DNA from: Delphinus delphis
Lineage: Eukaryota > Chordata > Mammalia > Artiodactyla > Delphinidae
DNA: 64,000 nt
Reading direction: 5' to 3'
Assembly (NCBI RefSeq): GCF_949987515.2
Contig: NC_082692.2
Location: forward strand, 87,243,488 to 87,307,487
The notes under the pieces were generated by a model. It had not been told where the DNA came from. It saw only the letters and a program-made list of their open reading frames with translations, and searched no databases. This document shows, in pieces, positions 11,178-22,984 of the stretch; positions within the stretch are counted from its first letter, which is position 1; the number at the start of each line of letters is the position of its first letter. The position numbers were made by a program, and so were the translations under genes.

Positions 11178-13142
11178 TTGAGCATTAATTCTATTTAACT
11201 ATATGACAGATAAAAACAAATGAGAGATTATGGTTATAGCACTGGAGTGTGAGCATTTTCTCACTGTTTACATTTGCATTTTAATTGCACTCTGGTTATT
11301 TGACTTCACAAAACTTAGCAAAAATAAAATGGCACATATTTTGTCTCATCTTTTTCTTTCTAAAGAATTCTAAATATTTAACACTATGTTAAAATACTAT
11401 GCAAATGTAATTTTAACATAATGGCAATCAATAAAATAAGAGTAACAATGGGCTTATTAAGAGGTAATTCACTGATGGTACATAAATCACTTCATTCATG
11501 TCTTATGGACTCATCTAAGGCAGGATTGACATTCTTGGTGGATAGAATGGCTGATGTCTTTATGTATTCTACTACATAAAGGAAGACTCCATTCTCCTAA
11601 AAAACAATTTTGCCTCATTTGAGTATTTCTCATCACTCTTTCATAGAGAGAATATACAAAGTAGCATAAAATCTAATGTATTGCATAAGTAAACATAGTT
11701 TTAAATGAACTAAACAAAATCTAAAAGTTTCCAGCCTCTTCACATTTCATCACATTGACTTCAGTATTTTCAGGTTATGTTTCCTCTTTGGTTTCATTTT
11801 GATGTGCTCTCTCATAATAAATCTAGGCTAAACTTCCTGACCCATCAAAATGCTTGGATTTATCTTACCTTCTAAATGCTGAACTAAAATTAGGATACAG
11901 TTTTTCATTAGCGACCATTTCTATTTTCACTACCATTTTTTTTTTCTGGATTATATTTGGCTTTGATGGTCCTAATTTTGGTCTTCCTTTAGGCTAGCAT
12001 GGTCAGTCTTTGTGGCAGGGTGCTTATAAAATTTACCTTATTATAGTAATCTATCTTCATTCTTATTCTCAATGGATTAAAGGGTTCTTTGCAATTTAGT
12101 TTTATTTTGTTTTCCACATTCTTTCTCATTTGCTTACATTTTTATAGTATTATATTAAAATTTCTGTGAAATGTGTGTACTGAAATCCCTGTGTCTGCAT
12201 CTCACTACTTCTGAGACATATAAATATTCCTTTGAGAGAGAAGCCTTGATGGGCAATTATCTACCGAATGCTTAGGAGAAAAACAGACAATTAGGTGAAT
12301 TTTATCTTCGTCTCTTATACTCACCTTGGCAGTATCATTAAATGCTGTATCTAAAAGCCTTGTTAATTAACTGAATCAGCAGGTAGGAAACTCAGAGACA
12401 GATTGCTAAGGGAAAGAAAGTGACTAATAATTGAGATCATTCTCCAAAGTCGTGTCATCAGGCTGGTCATTCTTATACTGATCTGGCTCTGGAAGGAGTA
12501 TAAATACTCCTGTCTTGGAATGACAGATGTTCTTCTAAATTCACCTTTGAAAATGTTTCTACTTGACTTGGATTGTTCCTATTTCCCTTACTGTAGCACT
12601 CTCAGCTCTTAGCTTGGTATCAGCAGAAAGCCTTCTCAGTACTTTCCTAGAAATTTTCCAGAATAGAACACATCTCACTCCCATCCATTATGCGTAGGGA
12701 CTACAGTTTTTCAAGGTACTTTAAAATAGGCAAGATAAAGTCTAAGAGCATAAAGAGGGAAAAGCATGATTGTAAGTTGATTTTGATTGCAATCTTTCAG
12801 CAAAGTATATGTAACTTGATGACATAGCTATTGGTCAGCTTTTACTTCTGGTTGGAAGATTCTTTTTTTTACTCTTTATTGTTTCCACGTTAGATGATTC
12901 CAGATGACCATTCATGCTGTTACAACTGGTAGTAAATATTCTGTGCATTGGACTGATAGTCCCAGGTAATCGTATGGAATATAAACACAAAAAGGTGGTG
13001 TCCTCACTGAAGTCTACTTTTGGAATGCCATCAAACTCGAAGCTTATAGCATATCTCCTCCCAAAGCTGGATAGCTGATTTTTTATTTCACCTTGAGAGA
13101 CAGCAGAAGATGGATTTCGAATTTACTGTTTAATTATATATG
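11178..13142. other. AT-rich unique DNA, no feature recognised
   Basis: About 2 kb without a clear repeat landmark, long open frame or RNA gene. Two T-runs occur near 11938 and 12865. Confidence 0.45.
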
Positions 13143-13246
13143 AATATGGAAAGAATTTAGTTATGTTGCACATTTGAATGTACTTTTAAAATATAATATG
13201 GAAAGAATTTAGTTATGTTTCACATTTGAATGTAGTTTTAAAATAT
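13143..13246. repeat. 52-bp tandem duplication
   Basis: Two head-to-tail copies both start AATATGGAAAGAATTTAG, at 13143 and 13195. They differ at only two or three positions (GTTGCAC versus GTTTCAC; TGTACTT versus TGTAGTT). High identity suggests a fairly recent duplication in noncoding DNA. Confidence 0.93.
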
Positions 13247-13334
13247 GTCTTAAAATATACCATCATTTTCTTTTTCTGATCAGTGAAGAAAATAACCTAA
13301 TTTGGGAAGAGATAAACCCTTTGTGTTTGAAAAT

Positions 13335-13396
13335 CTGTACCACTGTATATATATAGCACATCTTCTTTATCCATTCATCTGTCGATGGACATTTAG

Positions 13397-13465
<69 letters not shown>

Positions 13466-13950
13466 GGAATATTACTCAGCCATAAAAAAGAATGAAATAA
13501 TGCCATTTGCAGCAACATGGATGGACCTAGAGATTGTCATGCTAAGTAAAGGGAATACAGACAGAGAAAGACAAATATCGTATGATATCACTTATACATG
13601 GAACCTAAAATATGATAAAAATAAATTATTTATAAAACAGAGACATACTCACAGACTTAGAAAATAAACTTATGGTTACCAAAGAGGAAAGGGTGGGAGA
13701 GGGATAATTTACTACTTTGGGATTAACATATACACACTACTCTATATAAAATAGAAACCCAACAAGGACCTACTGTATAGCACAGGGAATTATACTCAAT
13801 ATTTTGTAATAACCTATAAGGAAAAAGACTATATATACGTGTGTATATATATATTATATATATACATATATGTATGTATAACTGAATCACTTTGCTGTAT
13901 ACCTGAAACACAACATTGTAAATCAACTATACTTTACTAAAAATAAATTT
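13335..13950 (+). mobile_element. 5'-inverted (twin-primed) cetartiodactyl-type L1 3' end
   Basis: About 60 bp at 13338-13398 are antisense L1 (CATCTTCTTTATCCATTCATC, then GATGGACATTTAGG). A TA array follows, then sense L1 from 13462: AATGGAATATTACTCAGCC, CAACATGGATGGACCTAGAG, ATAGCACAGGGAATTATACTC and ATTGTAAATCAACTATACTT. In intact L1 the inverted piece lies just upstream of the sense piece. The open frame at 13302-13667 spans the array and is not a gene. Confidence 0.88.
13399..13463. repeat. (TA)n microsatellite
   Basis: About 32 perfect TA/AT units at the junction of the inverted and sense parts of the L1, directly before AATGGAATATTACTCAGCC. Confidence 0.97.
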
Positions 13951-15814
13951 TTTAAAGTCAGTAGCCTAATTTTGTTTTCTTAATATCTTAGTTTCAACAT
14001 AAAAAAAAAAAAAAGACAGACATTCTGGTCCTGAAGTGATAGAGTCATTCTATTCCTGATACTGAATATATTGCTGAGATATGCCACTTGAGCAAATAAC
14101 GTAAAATCATAGAAATGATCTAAACTATTATTAGTAGTATCACAAAGGAGTGTTTTTATATTATCTCTCATTTCAAAATTGCTCTCTGAACAACTTTCTC
14201 TTGAGAGCCAGCATACTTCAGGGTAGAAAAGCAGAATCTTACATTCATTTTCTCAATCTATGTCACCATTTGTACACTTCTGTTGTTTAATATGAATCAA
14301 AGCAGAATGGTTGACCACCAAATTTTCTTGGCAAATAAAATATCTTATGATTGGCATTAAGGTGCAAATCATTTTCTTTGCAAAGCAAAGCCCATGCTTG
14401 CTACATGTGGGTTGTTGGACTCCAATGGGACTGATCCCATTGCACATTTTCTAGTCTGGCTCATAGATCACAAAAAAGAATTGTAAACCAACAGACACCT
14501 CCCTTTTCCTGTAGCCTGGATAAACAGAATAAAACATGTCAAGCACGTCCCCTTCATTTCTGTACTGCACCTATGCCAAGAGCAGTTAATTCATCCTCTC
14601 TCCATCAGTAGCATCACACAAGTCTAAAGTGAAATATCTACCAGCAGATGCACAAGAGTGTAACTGCTCTTTCACAATGTTTGCCATTGATATTTCACAA
14701 CAAACATCAGTGTTATTTGATAAGGAACTTTGCCAATAGCTCATTCTGCTTTCCCTGTGATCATACGATTTTTCATTAACATGGCATCTGCTCTTAGTAG
14801 TTTCTTGGCACTAGTGTGACTTGCACCTGTGTTTTCGCAAGATGAATGCAACCTTGAAAGATGCTTCTATAGTTCTGGTCTTTTTTCCACCACTGACAAC
14901 AGAAGTCATCAATTTGCATCAGAAAGCATTATTTTGAGCTTGTTCAGGAAAAACAGAGAGGGCACTCTTCTTTGAAGATAATATGAACAGTTCTATGGCT
15001 TTATTCCAATATTGGATAAAGTTTTATAATGAAATTTTATATAGCTTGCTAGTTTAAATATACACAATTTTTAAGATATTCATGAAATTACCGCTTAAGA
15101 CTCATTTTTCTTAGAACAATACTCGTTCATATTATAGATTTGCACTAAAGTCTCGGTTACTCTATATATTTGTGATGCTTTCTGAGTCAGAGAATTTATG
15201 TTCTAATTTAATCACCACTTTTATGCACCAATGAACTCCTTTTTGTGACTTGAACATTTTTTGAATATGTATAACACATTCAACAGGAATAAAAATGCAA
15301 ATTTCACAGTTAACTGCATGTTAGCTGAGATGAACTGACCATCAGTCTTGGTCAAGCATATAAAACCCTAAAATGTAATGAGAATTCTGTGACTAATCCA
15401 ATAAGCCTTGCATCCCATATTTGTGAAATTCATGTGGGAAAAGTGTGTTTACTGGCCTCACCCCAAAATCTCTGAACAACGTGGGACAGTTCTTGCAGAG
15501 ACCACTGGGTCAGGAACCAGCAGGGTTGGAGAACTCCACTATGAGAAACACTATTTCAGTGCAATGATTGGTTCCTTCTGCAGAACTATTTTCACCTTAA
15601 GAGGCTTGCCATCTTTGGGAGAAGACTCCGCCAGTACAGAAGGCGAAGGTCACAAAGAATACTGTCGGGTAATTAGAGTCTCCGTCCTTTTGCTCTCCCT
15701 AAATCCAGTCTTTTCATCTATACCTGTGTTTCACCATTCTGACAATAAGTTCTCTTAAGTACCATTCACTGGATGCCTGGTTCTGAATTTATAGAAACAT
15801 GGAGGCTTTTCTAA
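13951..15814. other. Unique-looking DNA, no gene recognised
   Basis: About 1.9 kb with no strong repeat landmark and an A-run at 14001-14014. The 116-codon open frame at 15408-15758 has no motif that I recognise, and the surrounding sequence shows no clear exon boundary. Confidence 0.45.
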
Positions 15815-15995
15815 CTGACTCTGTAAGTGTGTATTAAGCCTGCTTTACAGAAAAGGAAACTGAAACTTAAAAGGTTATTAACTTGTCCCCTAATCACTTA
15901 ATTGTCCCCTAATAAGTGGCAGAGTTGAGCCCAAACCCAGGCCTTTTGGGTTCTGAGTCTGATGCCATTGGCCTGCACGCTCACCGCCTTGTTAG
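15815..15995 (-). mobile_element. MIR SINE, antisense
   Basis: ACAGAAAAGGAAACTGAAACTTAAAAGG, TAAGTGGCAGAGTTGAGCCCAAACCCAGGCC and GGCCTGCACGCTCACCGCC follow the antisense MIR order. It carries a small local duplication of TTGTCCCCTAAT (15885 and 15902). Confidence 0.8.
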
Positions 15996-16007
15996 AATGC
16001 ACATAAA

Positions 16008-16290
16008 ATCTCCTTTTACTTTCTTGTTCTAAAATCTTCAATGATCTGCCACTCCCTACAGGAAAAGGACAATCTGGCCTTCACCTGCTCTTCCAGCCTG
16101 ACTCTGACAGACTGCGCACATTCCTCAAGAGCACCACGTCCCTCCCTACTCTCCTGACTAAATTCAGGGCCATCCCTCTCACTTGCCAGCCATTCCTGGC
16201 CTTGTCTACCTATCAAAATCCAGCCCACCCTGCATACTTCTGCTCCCAGGTCATGGAGCATGCCCTGAGGCCCCTCAGGTCATCGCTTAC
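16008..16290 (+). mobile_element. L2 LINE fragment
   Basis: CAATGATCTGCCACTCCCTACAGG, AATCTGGCCTTCACCTGCTC and CCATTCCTGGCC, then CTGCTCCCAGGTCATGG, follow the L2 sense order just before its 'ttccctgacc' block. Confidence 0.65.
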
Positions 16291-16894
16291 TTTTCCATAG
16301 GAGGCACTGGCAAAGCATGAGAATGACACCTGAAAAGGCATATTCATATCATAATTGTCTGGTCCAACGACTGTCATCATGTGGTCAATCTACCACTAAC
16401 AAAAGAACCATGGAAGTGGAAGTGTTTTTAAAAATGCAGATATCAAGGTTTCTTTCCAGATATACTGCTGGGGTGGAGTAGAAAGTCTGAGTCTTCAGCA
16501 AGCTTCTAAAATTAGTCTTTTTCATCTTAAAATGTGAGACTCTCTGTCTATACACATGCATATAAAGGATGCTCAGTGGCTTCACAAAGGTTGGAGGGTT
16601 ACCTAAGACTGGAGATGTCTAGTTATCCTAGCAAGTCTCTGGGGTCCAAAGTTGAGACTGTTCATCCTTCAGGGAAGGGAGCCTTAGCTAAGGCAATGAG
16701 GGCAGTGGGGTAGGTGAGCCTCTACCTGCTCAGCACCCCGAGTCTCTCACTCTCTTTCCTTCTGATACCTCCCCACATTCTCTCCTGAATCCATTAACAC
16801 ATTCTCCTCTTGATAGCATCCTTCATTTTCTCACTACAAATTGGCATATATTTTCAGAGAAAATTAAAACGTACAGAAAAGTTGATATTAAAAG
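16291..16894. other. Unique-looking DNA, no gene recognised
   Basis: No repeat or coding landmark. The stretch just before the SINE (16800-16903) is AT-rich and may be an L1 remnant. Confidence 0.4.
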
Positions 16895-16903
16895 TGAAGA
16901 CTA

Positions 16904-17228
16904 GGGACTTCCCTGGTGGCGCAGTGGTTAAGAATCTGCCTGCCAAAGCAGGGGACACGAGTTCGAGCCCTGATCCGGGAAGATCCCACAAGCTGCGGAG
17001 CAACTAAGCCCGTGCGCCACAACTACTGAGCCTGCGCTCTAGACCCCGCGACCCACAACTACTGGAGCCCACGTGCCTAGAGCCCGTGCTCCACAGCAAA
17101 AGAAGCCACTGCAGTGAGAAGGTCGCGTGCCACACAAAGAGTAGCCCCCGCTCGCCTCAATTAGAGAAAGCCCGCGCGCAGCAACAAAGACTCAACGCAG
17201 CCAAAAATTAATTAATTTTTAAAAATCC
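16904..17228 (+). mobile_element. CHR-type SINE, long form
   Basis: It starts GGGACTTCCCTGGTGGC, with a tRNA-like A box (GGTGGCGCAGTGGTTAAG) and B box (GAGTTCGAGCCC). It continues into the long 3' domain (CCACAACTACTGAGCC, AGAAGCCACTGCAGTGAG, AAAGAGTAGCCCCCGCTCGCC, AGCAACAAAGACTCAACGCAG) and ends in an AT-rich tail. The flanking TGAAGACTA (16895-16903 and 17229-17237) is a target-site duplication. RNA polymerase III transcription and L1-driven copying are known for this family. Confidence 0.96.
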
Positions 17229-17237
17229 TGAAGACTA

Positions 17238-17539
17238 GTTAATCAGTGTTAATATTATGCCCTACTTCTTTCTCATTTTTCCCTATGCATGTATACTTTT
17301 AAAAGAAAAAACAGCACGGAATCAAATAATGGCTATATAGGGAATTTGTGTTGTCTTTTTATTCTCTAACCTCATAAATGTTAACATCTCTCGTATCTTT
17401 ATTTTTTTTTTGAGTCAAGATTTTTAATAGCATCATAAGAACCCATCTCGTGATTGTTTTGCTTACCAGCATTTATGCAGTGCTGGGCATATGCTAGACA
17501 CTTGATATAAGTGTTTCGGATAAAGGAGTTACTATTTAA
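17238..17539. other. AT-rich spacer
   Basis: No gene seen. There is a T-run at 17401-17411. Confidence 0.4.
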
Positions 17540-17760
17540 CAACTCAACTATTGATGGACATTTCGATTACTTCCAACTTTTTCTCTATTGTTAATAACAC
17601 CACAATTTTTATGTCTGATGATTTCCTTCAGTGGAATTCCTAGAAGTGGTGTGTATATATACATATGTATATAAACACATATATACATATACATGTATAT
17701 TCTGATGTGTATACCAAATTTTATTCCACAAAGATTGTTCTAATATTCCATTGTTCTGAT
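17540..17760 (-). mobile_element. L1ME-type fragment, antisense
   Basis: CTCAACTATTGATGGACATTTCG, TTACTTCCAACTTTTTCTCTATTG and GTGGAATTCCTAGAAGTGGT are the complement of an old L1 3' region. A degenerate TATA/CATA patch sits at 17653-17700. Confidence 0.65.
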
Positions 17761-18139
17761 ATTTCAAACGTTTCTAGTTTGAGTTTTTTTAAAAACTACC
17801 CTTGCAGTTAAATACATAAAAGATATATGCCATTTGTACTCATGCATTGTGATGCCTGGTTTCCAGTCTACATCTTTGTATAATCTCTTGGAACTCCTAA
17901 GATGAAGGTAGAAAAAAAGATTCATTTTTTTCTATCTCTCTACTTAAAAAAAGCAATAAATATTTGTTGAGCTGTAAATGTGTGGGGTAAGAATTTGATT
18001 ACTACATGATAATTGAAATATAATTTTTATCCTTAAATTACAGTCTAATAAGAGAAAGAAGACTCACAAATGAATTATATAATAGCATAGATATGAGGGA
18101 CTACCATTTTATAGAAAATCTTTGGAAGGAATGATTATT
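17761..18139. other. No recognised feature
   Basis: AT-rich and noncoding in appearance. Confidence 0.4.
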
Positions 18140-18375
18140 ATTGCCGGGTGAAGAAACTAGTCTTAGAGCTGGCTGTGGAATGGGTGGAATTCTGGTGAGG
18201 GCAGAGAAAATACATAGGAAATGAACAAGTGGCCCGGGGAATATGCCAATGTGTATGGGGGAACACTTTGCCTAATGTGTGAAGTGGGAAATAAGATAGG
18301 GAAGGAAAAAATAAAAGGAATGCAGCCCTTCATGTCAGGCAAAAGATTTTATATGTAAACTGATTTAATGATAAT
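18140..18375 (-). mobile_element. Probable L2 fragment, antisense
   Basis: The text runs like the complement of the L2 5'/middle region (ATTGCCGGGTGAAGAAACTAG and onward to GGCAAAAGATTTTATATG). It shares orientation with the piece at 19010-19175. Assignment is tentative. Confidence 0.35.
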
Positions 18376-18429
18376 TAATTTTAAGGAACTAAATAATAAC
18401 AACAAAAATAAACAATCATAATACAGCAC

Positions 18430-18645
18430 TGCTGGCAAGCACTTATTAAGCTCTTACTGTGTGCCAAGGGCTATGCAAGTTATCATGTTGATATTTTCCT
18501 TTTCAATATTCACATCAACACTATGAGGTAGTTGTTCTATCTTTATTTCTTACATGAACAGAGGCTAAGCATATTAATCCATATCAGTAAGACACTGGGA
18601 TTACTGGGATTTGAACTCAGGTGTGTTTGACAGCATAGCTTATAT
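18430..18645 (-). mobile_element. MIR SINE, antisense
   Basis: AAGCACTTATTAAGCTCTTACTGTGTGCCAAGGGC, then CAACACTATGAGGTAGTTGTTC, ACATGAACAGAGGCTAAG and GGGATTTGAACTCAGGTGTG follow the antisense MIR order. Confidence 0.8.
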
Positions 18646-18654
18646 TGAAAAATG

Positions 18655-18832
18655 AAAACGGAAGGGAAGGGAAGACAGAGAGAGAAAGACGGGTGGGGCG
18701 GGAGAGAGAAAGAAAGAGAGAAAAAGAAAAGAGAAAGAGAGAAAGGAAGGAAGGAGGGAGGGAAGGAAGGAGGAAGGAAAAAGAAAGGAAAGAGAAAGAA
18801 CAAAGAAAACAAACTTGGAAGAGAAAGGGTGT
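18655..18832. repeat. Long polypurine (GA/GGAA) tract
   Basis: The plus strand is almost entirely purine. Bases 18700-18800 form an unbroken 101-nt purine run with GAAA, GGAA and GGGA motifs. The charged and hydrophobic open frames on the two strands are products of this skew. Such tracts can form triplex (H-DNA) structures where mirror symmetry allows. Confidence 0.95.
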
Positions 18833-19009
18833 AGAAATCCGTGAGGTGGCTCTTTCAGTGGTCTGGCTGAGGGAATATTTCCTACATTACTGGCTTTCAA
18901 AGCTTAATGTTCAGACTCATGTGGGTAGTTTATTTAAATTAAGTTTCAAATCCTCAAACTATACCCCAGGAAAGAGTTGTCAGCAGGAAATGACCTAACT
19001 TTATGCACT

Positions 19010-19175
19010 TTAAAAAACAAGATCTCTCTGGCTACTCTTTAAGAGGGCAAATTGGATGCTGGGAGACCAGTTAGACGGCTGCAGTCAGGAGCTAGGTGAC
19101 ACTGGTTTGGATTAGGGGGTGGCAGGACCATGGCAGTAAGTGGGTGGATTCAAGAGTTATTCTGACTAAAAGCCA
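19010..19175 (-). mobile_element. Probable L2 fragment, antisense
   Basis: AAGATCTCTCTGGCTACTCTTTAAG, GGAGACCAGTTAGACGGCTGCAG and GGACCATGGCAGTAAG match the antisense L2 order ('agatcactctggctgc ... gagaccagttaggaggctgttgcag'). Confidence 0.65.
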
Positions 19176-20184
19176 AAGGGACATGGGAGAAAAAGCAGGT
19201 AGAGGGAGAGGATGAGTTGAGTTTTGAGGGCCTATAACATAGTTATATAGAGGGAGCCACTGGGAAGTTTAAAAGAAAAGTTTGGAACTTGGGATTCAGA
19301 GATAGGCTAGACATGATTCTCAGAAAATCATGCACATTTTGGGAGGTAGGGTAAAATTATCAACACAGATAAGACTTTTCAAAAGCAGATTATTGTAAGA
19401 AAAGAAGAAACACCTTTAGAGGCAGATGCTAGCGAGTTGCTTATGTTTTACTGTTGTTGTTATCATCCTTGTAACTAGCATTTATGGGACACTTACTAAG
19501 TTCCAAACACAATGCCAAGCTCTTTTTAATATTCAAAAATATTTTGAATGTCCACAAACTCCAGAAAATACAACACCAATCCAATGTGGACTTAACAAGT
19601 ATTTAACATCTTGCCATTCTTGTTTTAAATTGTTTTAAAGAATTGAGTTGAGACTAAACATTTTACATGCACTGCCTCAGATATTCTCCAAGAGGCCTAG
19701 GTGAGGTAGGTACATGTAATATCTCCTGTCCTCGGTTTTTCCCTTCAGGGGCATTCTCTATTCTTCTCTGTGTCCCCCTACCTTCATGGACTGCACAAAA
19801 GATTCTCTTGGTTTTTGGCTTTTAGCTGATTTCCACCAAGAGGGAGCATCTCGTGGAGACTGGAGGCAGGGAGGAGGGTAAGTCAGAGTGTGATTCACTA
19901 TAAGGTCACCTTACAATGATCGTGTCCATGGCCAGAGGTCACTGTTGTGCTCAAAGGAACCTGTGCTCTCTCTCGTTTCAAGTTCCAAGAACATCTGTCT
20001 TGCTCTTTGTGGTCTAGAGGTGGGAATAATTTGGCTACTAGATATGGACAGTGCTGCGGTGGCATCTCCTGTTTTCTCTATACCCCATATATGCCTTTGT
20101 AATTTACCCCTTTGTAAATAAACCTCTTCAAATTTAACCTCACTTGGATACGTCATTTGTTTCTTGTTGGAACCCTGACAGTGC
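19176..20184. other. Mostly unique DNA, no gene recognised
   Basis: A possible MIR or L2 scrap (AGCATTTATGGGACACTTACTAAG) lies at 19479-19502. The rest has no recognised landmark. The minus-strand open frame at 19911-20255 has no motif. Confidence 0.4.
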
Positions 20185-20305
20185 AATCCTATGTTACAGG
20201 TGAGGAAACTGAGGCTCACAGACGAGGAAGTAGCAGAATCCAGACTCAGTTCCAATCCCTCAGACTCCAGAACTTGTGCTTTTATCCACTCTGTAGCATC
20301 GCCTC
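20185..20305 (-). mobile_element. MIR fragment, antisense
   Basis: GTTACAGGTGAGGAAACTGAGGCTCACAG and TTGTGCTTTTATCCACTCTGTAGC match the antisense MIR core and tRNA-like end. Confidence 0.75.
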
Positions 20306-20419
20306 CCTACATTAGGCGAGGGAGGTAAAACGAGGGTGCAGAGAGAGTCGAGCTGACCATTGTAGAAGGAACTTAGTTTCCTGAACAAGCCAAGCTTGTG
20401 CCCAACTCTGGGCCTTGTT

Positions 20420-20800
20420 TTCACTCTTCAATTTGTATGAATTTTGTTCTGATTCCACTCTTTCTCATCATTTGCCTCTGAACATAATATCATATTTTCA
20501 AAGCAACTTCTTCACGTTCCTAATTTATGGTACTCACCCGCTGTTACCCAGCCACTCTCTCATATCACCCTATTTTATTTTCTTTATAGAACCTGTATTC
20601 TCTGGATGGATCCTCTATTTATTTGTTTACTTGTTTATTGGTATCTTTCCTACCCTTCACCCTCTGGCAGGTAGAAAGTTTAAGTGACCAGGGACCATAT
20701 GGGTGGTGCTTATCCATATGTTCCCACTGATGAGGACATTGCCTGATACACAAAAGCAAGTGCTCAGTAGTAATCAATGAACGCATGAATGAAGAAAAAA
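20420..20800 (+). mobile_element. L2 LINE 3' end
   Basis: GGCAGGTAGAAAGTTTAAGTGACCAGGGACC, then ACATTGCCTGATACACAAAAGCAAGTGCTCAGTAG and AATGAACGCATGAATGAAG, read as the diverged L2 3' terminus. Confidence 0.65.
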
Positions 20801-22194
20801 GGAAGAAAAGAACAAGTGAATGCAATTATATCATTTTAAGGCTAACTAAGGTAACGGATAGCTAAGGAGTGGGTAGTGGCCAGCTAGGAAAGAAAGTGAA
20901 CACAGATTTTTCTTTCTAGATGTTTGACTTTGAAGGGAGAAGGGTAGCACAACCGGATGGAGCCCCTATATCCCAGCTGAATTTATGGTTCAAAGAAAAC
21001 AAAATCCATGCTTCTGAAATTCTATTATTTTAAAGAACCACTTCACTATGATTATATGCTATTTTAACACTTGCAATTATAGAACCAAAATAAATGCCTT
21101 AAAATAAGAATCAAGAGAAACTGGATTATATATCTATCAGTTTTCGAATCATATTGGTATATCTCCCACTTGGGAAGATATTTCTCCTCTTTTTTCTCTT
21201 TGTGGAATGGCAGCTTGTTGCATTTCTACTGCTGCTACAAGAGAACACAAGGATATAAATTAAATGGTTTATTTTGGAATGACTGTCCTTGTAAATCTTT
21301 GTCCTTTGAAATTAAAAGGTCAATGATATGTTCTGTATGTAAATTTAGTTGTTAAATGTATTGCACATTACTAGTCCTGGCAGACAGGGAAAACTACAAA
21401 TTTATCATGGCCATGGCTTCAGGAACATGCCAGGTCATTATGCACACAGTGTGACAACTAATGACAGTCTTTTTAATTCTCTCTTTTCAGTGGCCTCTTC
21501 CACACACACACAAAGCTAAAATATACTTTGCTCATATGTCAAAACCAAATTCAATATCTTTTTAGACACCGTAATTGATTGTAATCCTTCATTCTGCTAA
21601 AGATTAAGCTGAACTTCTGCCCTTTAATAAAAACTTTAATAAAAACTCTCCAGGAAAATTTCATGTGGTCAAGTCTTATTTTTAGTTTTGATTTGGATGC
21701 TTTATATTGAAACTAAAAATTAGAAATGATGGGAACCACTGTTATTATAATATCTTAAATTTTATACGACTCTTTTCTTTAAGGAGCTTAAAATGCTTTC
21801 ACATACAGTGTTTCATTCTTCAAAACGTCAGTCAAAAAAGGAGATGTTGATTTTCATTTTACATTCTTTCATGCTCAAAAAACGTTTGAATTGCTCACAC
21901 ACGTGTTAATTTGTAAAAATTTAAAGAGAGGGGCAGGGGAGGGAGATGGAGAGATGGTCGTATCATGGACCACTGGAATTTAGGCATAAAAGAGACAGAA
22001 TCCATTATTCTGGGTTACATAATGAAGTGGTTGTAATGAAGTGGATGTGGAACTTTGTTTTAAGTCACTTGGGTTTGGGGGCTCTTTGTTACTGCACCAT
22101 CACCTCACCTATCTTGACCATATAGCATGAATAGTTACCTACATTTAAAAAATTCTTTGTATCATCTATGAAAATTACAACATTGAACAAAAAT
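20801..22194. other. Unique-looking DNA, no gene recognised
   Basis: About 1.4 kb with no clear repeat or coding landmark. A short CA run occurs at 21502-21511. Confidence 0.45.
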
Positions 22195-22390
22195 TCTAGG
22201 CTCCAGTCCTATATCTAATACCTACCCACTGTGTAGCTAGAGCAAAGGATAGAAACTTTTTGAATCTCAATTTCCAGTTCTATATAATGAAATCCAAACT
22301 GCATCTCTCACATGGTTGTTATAAGAATTAATAAAAAACTTTGCCCAGTGACTGACATCTATTAAAAATGTATTAAATGGAATATCCATA
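22195..22390 (+). mobile_element. MIR SINE
   Basis: CTACCCACTGTGTAGCTAGAGC, TGAATCTCAATTTCCAGTTC, CACATGGTTGTTATAAGAATTAATAA and TTGCCCAGTGACTGACATC follow the sense MIR order. Confidence 0.75.
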
Positions 22391-22984
22391 AACACAGAAT
22401 CCACAATTCCAGTGTAATAAGCTAGTGACCATCATTAAAAGAGGTCAGATTGGCAAGTCATAATTCCTGCTACCTTCCCCAATTTTGCTTCTTTAGAAAT
22501 TCTAAGCCATCAACTGTAGCAGCTTCTCCTACGCTGCTGTTTCTTTAGTCATGTTGGTATTCATAATTTGTTAACTATAGTGAGTGGTAACTAGGAACTG
22601 TACTATTCCTTTATCTTGATCTGGGCCTTCCCAGTCTTAAATATCTGGTTCTCTTTCTGGAGACAGCAGGCAAAGCTCCCTCCTTAACACATCTCTAGGT
22701 GAGTACCTAATTTCACGTCTGCAAAACTCTCATTCTATCCCACCGAAGGTTTAGTCCTTCTCATCCCCTTAGGAAAGATGTCTCTAGTTATCTCTCTACA
22801 GGCCTGTGCGTCTTACTCTAGCTTTCCTTTCCATGTTGATCTGTCATCTTCTACTACAGAAAACTAAGAGGTCAATGGAAGCTTTGTATTTTAAGAACTT
22901 CTAAAATAGATTTTGCTCTACATTTTTATTAGTTGCCTAAAATAATCATGTGCTTTTCTATGTTTAAAAATAATACGTTGTTTC
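22391..22984. other. Unique-looking DNA, no gene recognised
   Basis: No landmark seen. Confidence 0.4.

Noticed and set aside
16904..16990. tRNA gene at the SINE heads
   Set aside because: The A and B boxes are present, but the sequence cannot fold into a full tRNA and continues into a SINE body with flanking duplications.
18543..18998. Lysine/arginine/glutamate-rich frames and the opposite serine/phenylalanine/proline-rich frames
   Set aside because: They are a direct product of the purine-rich tract.
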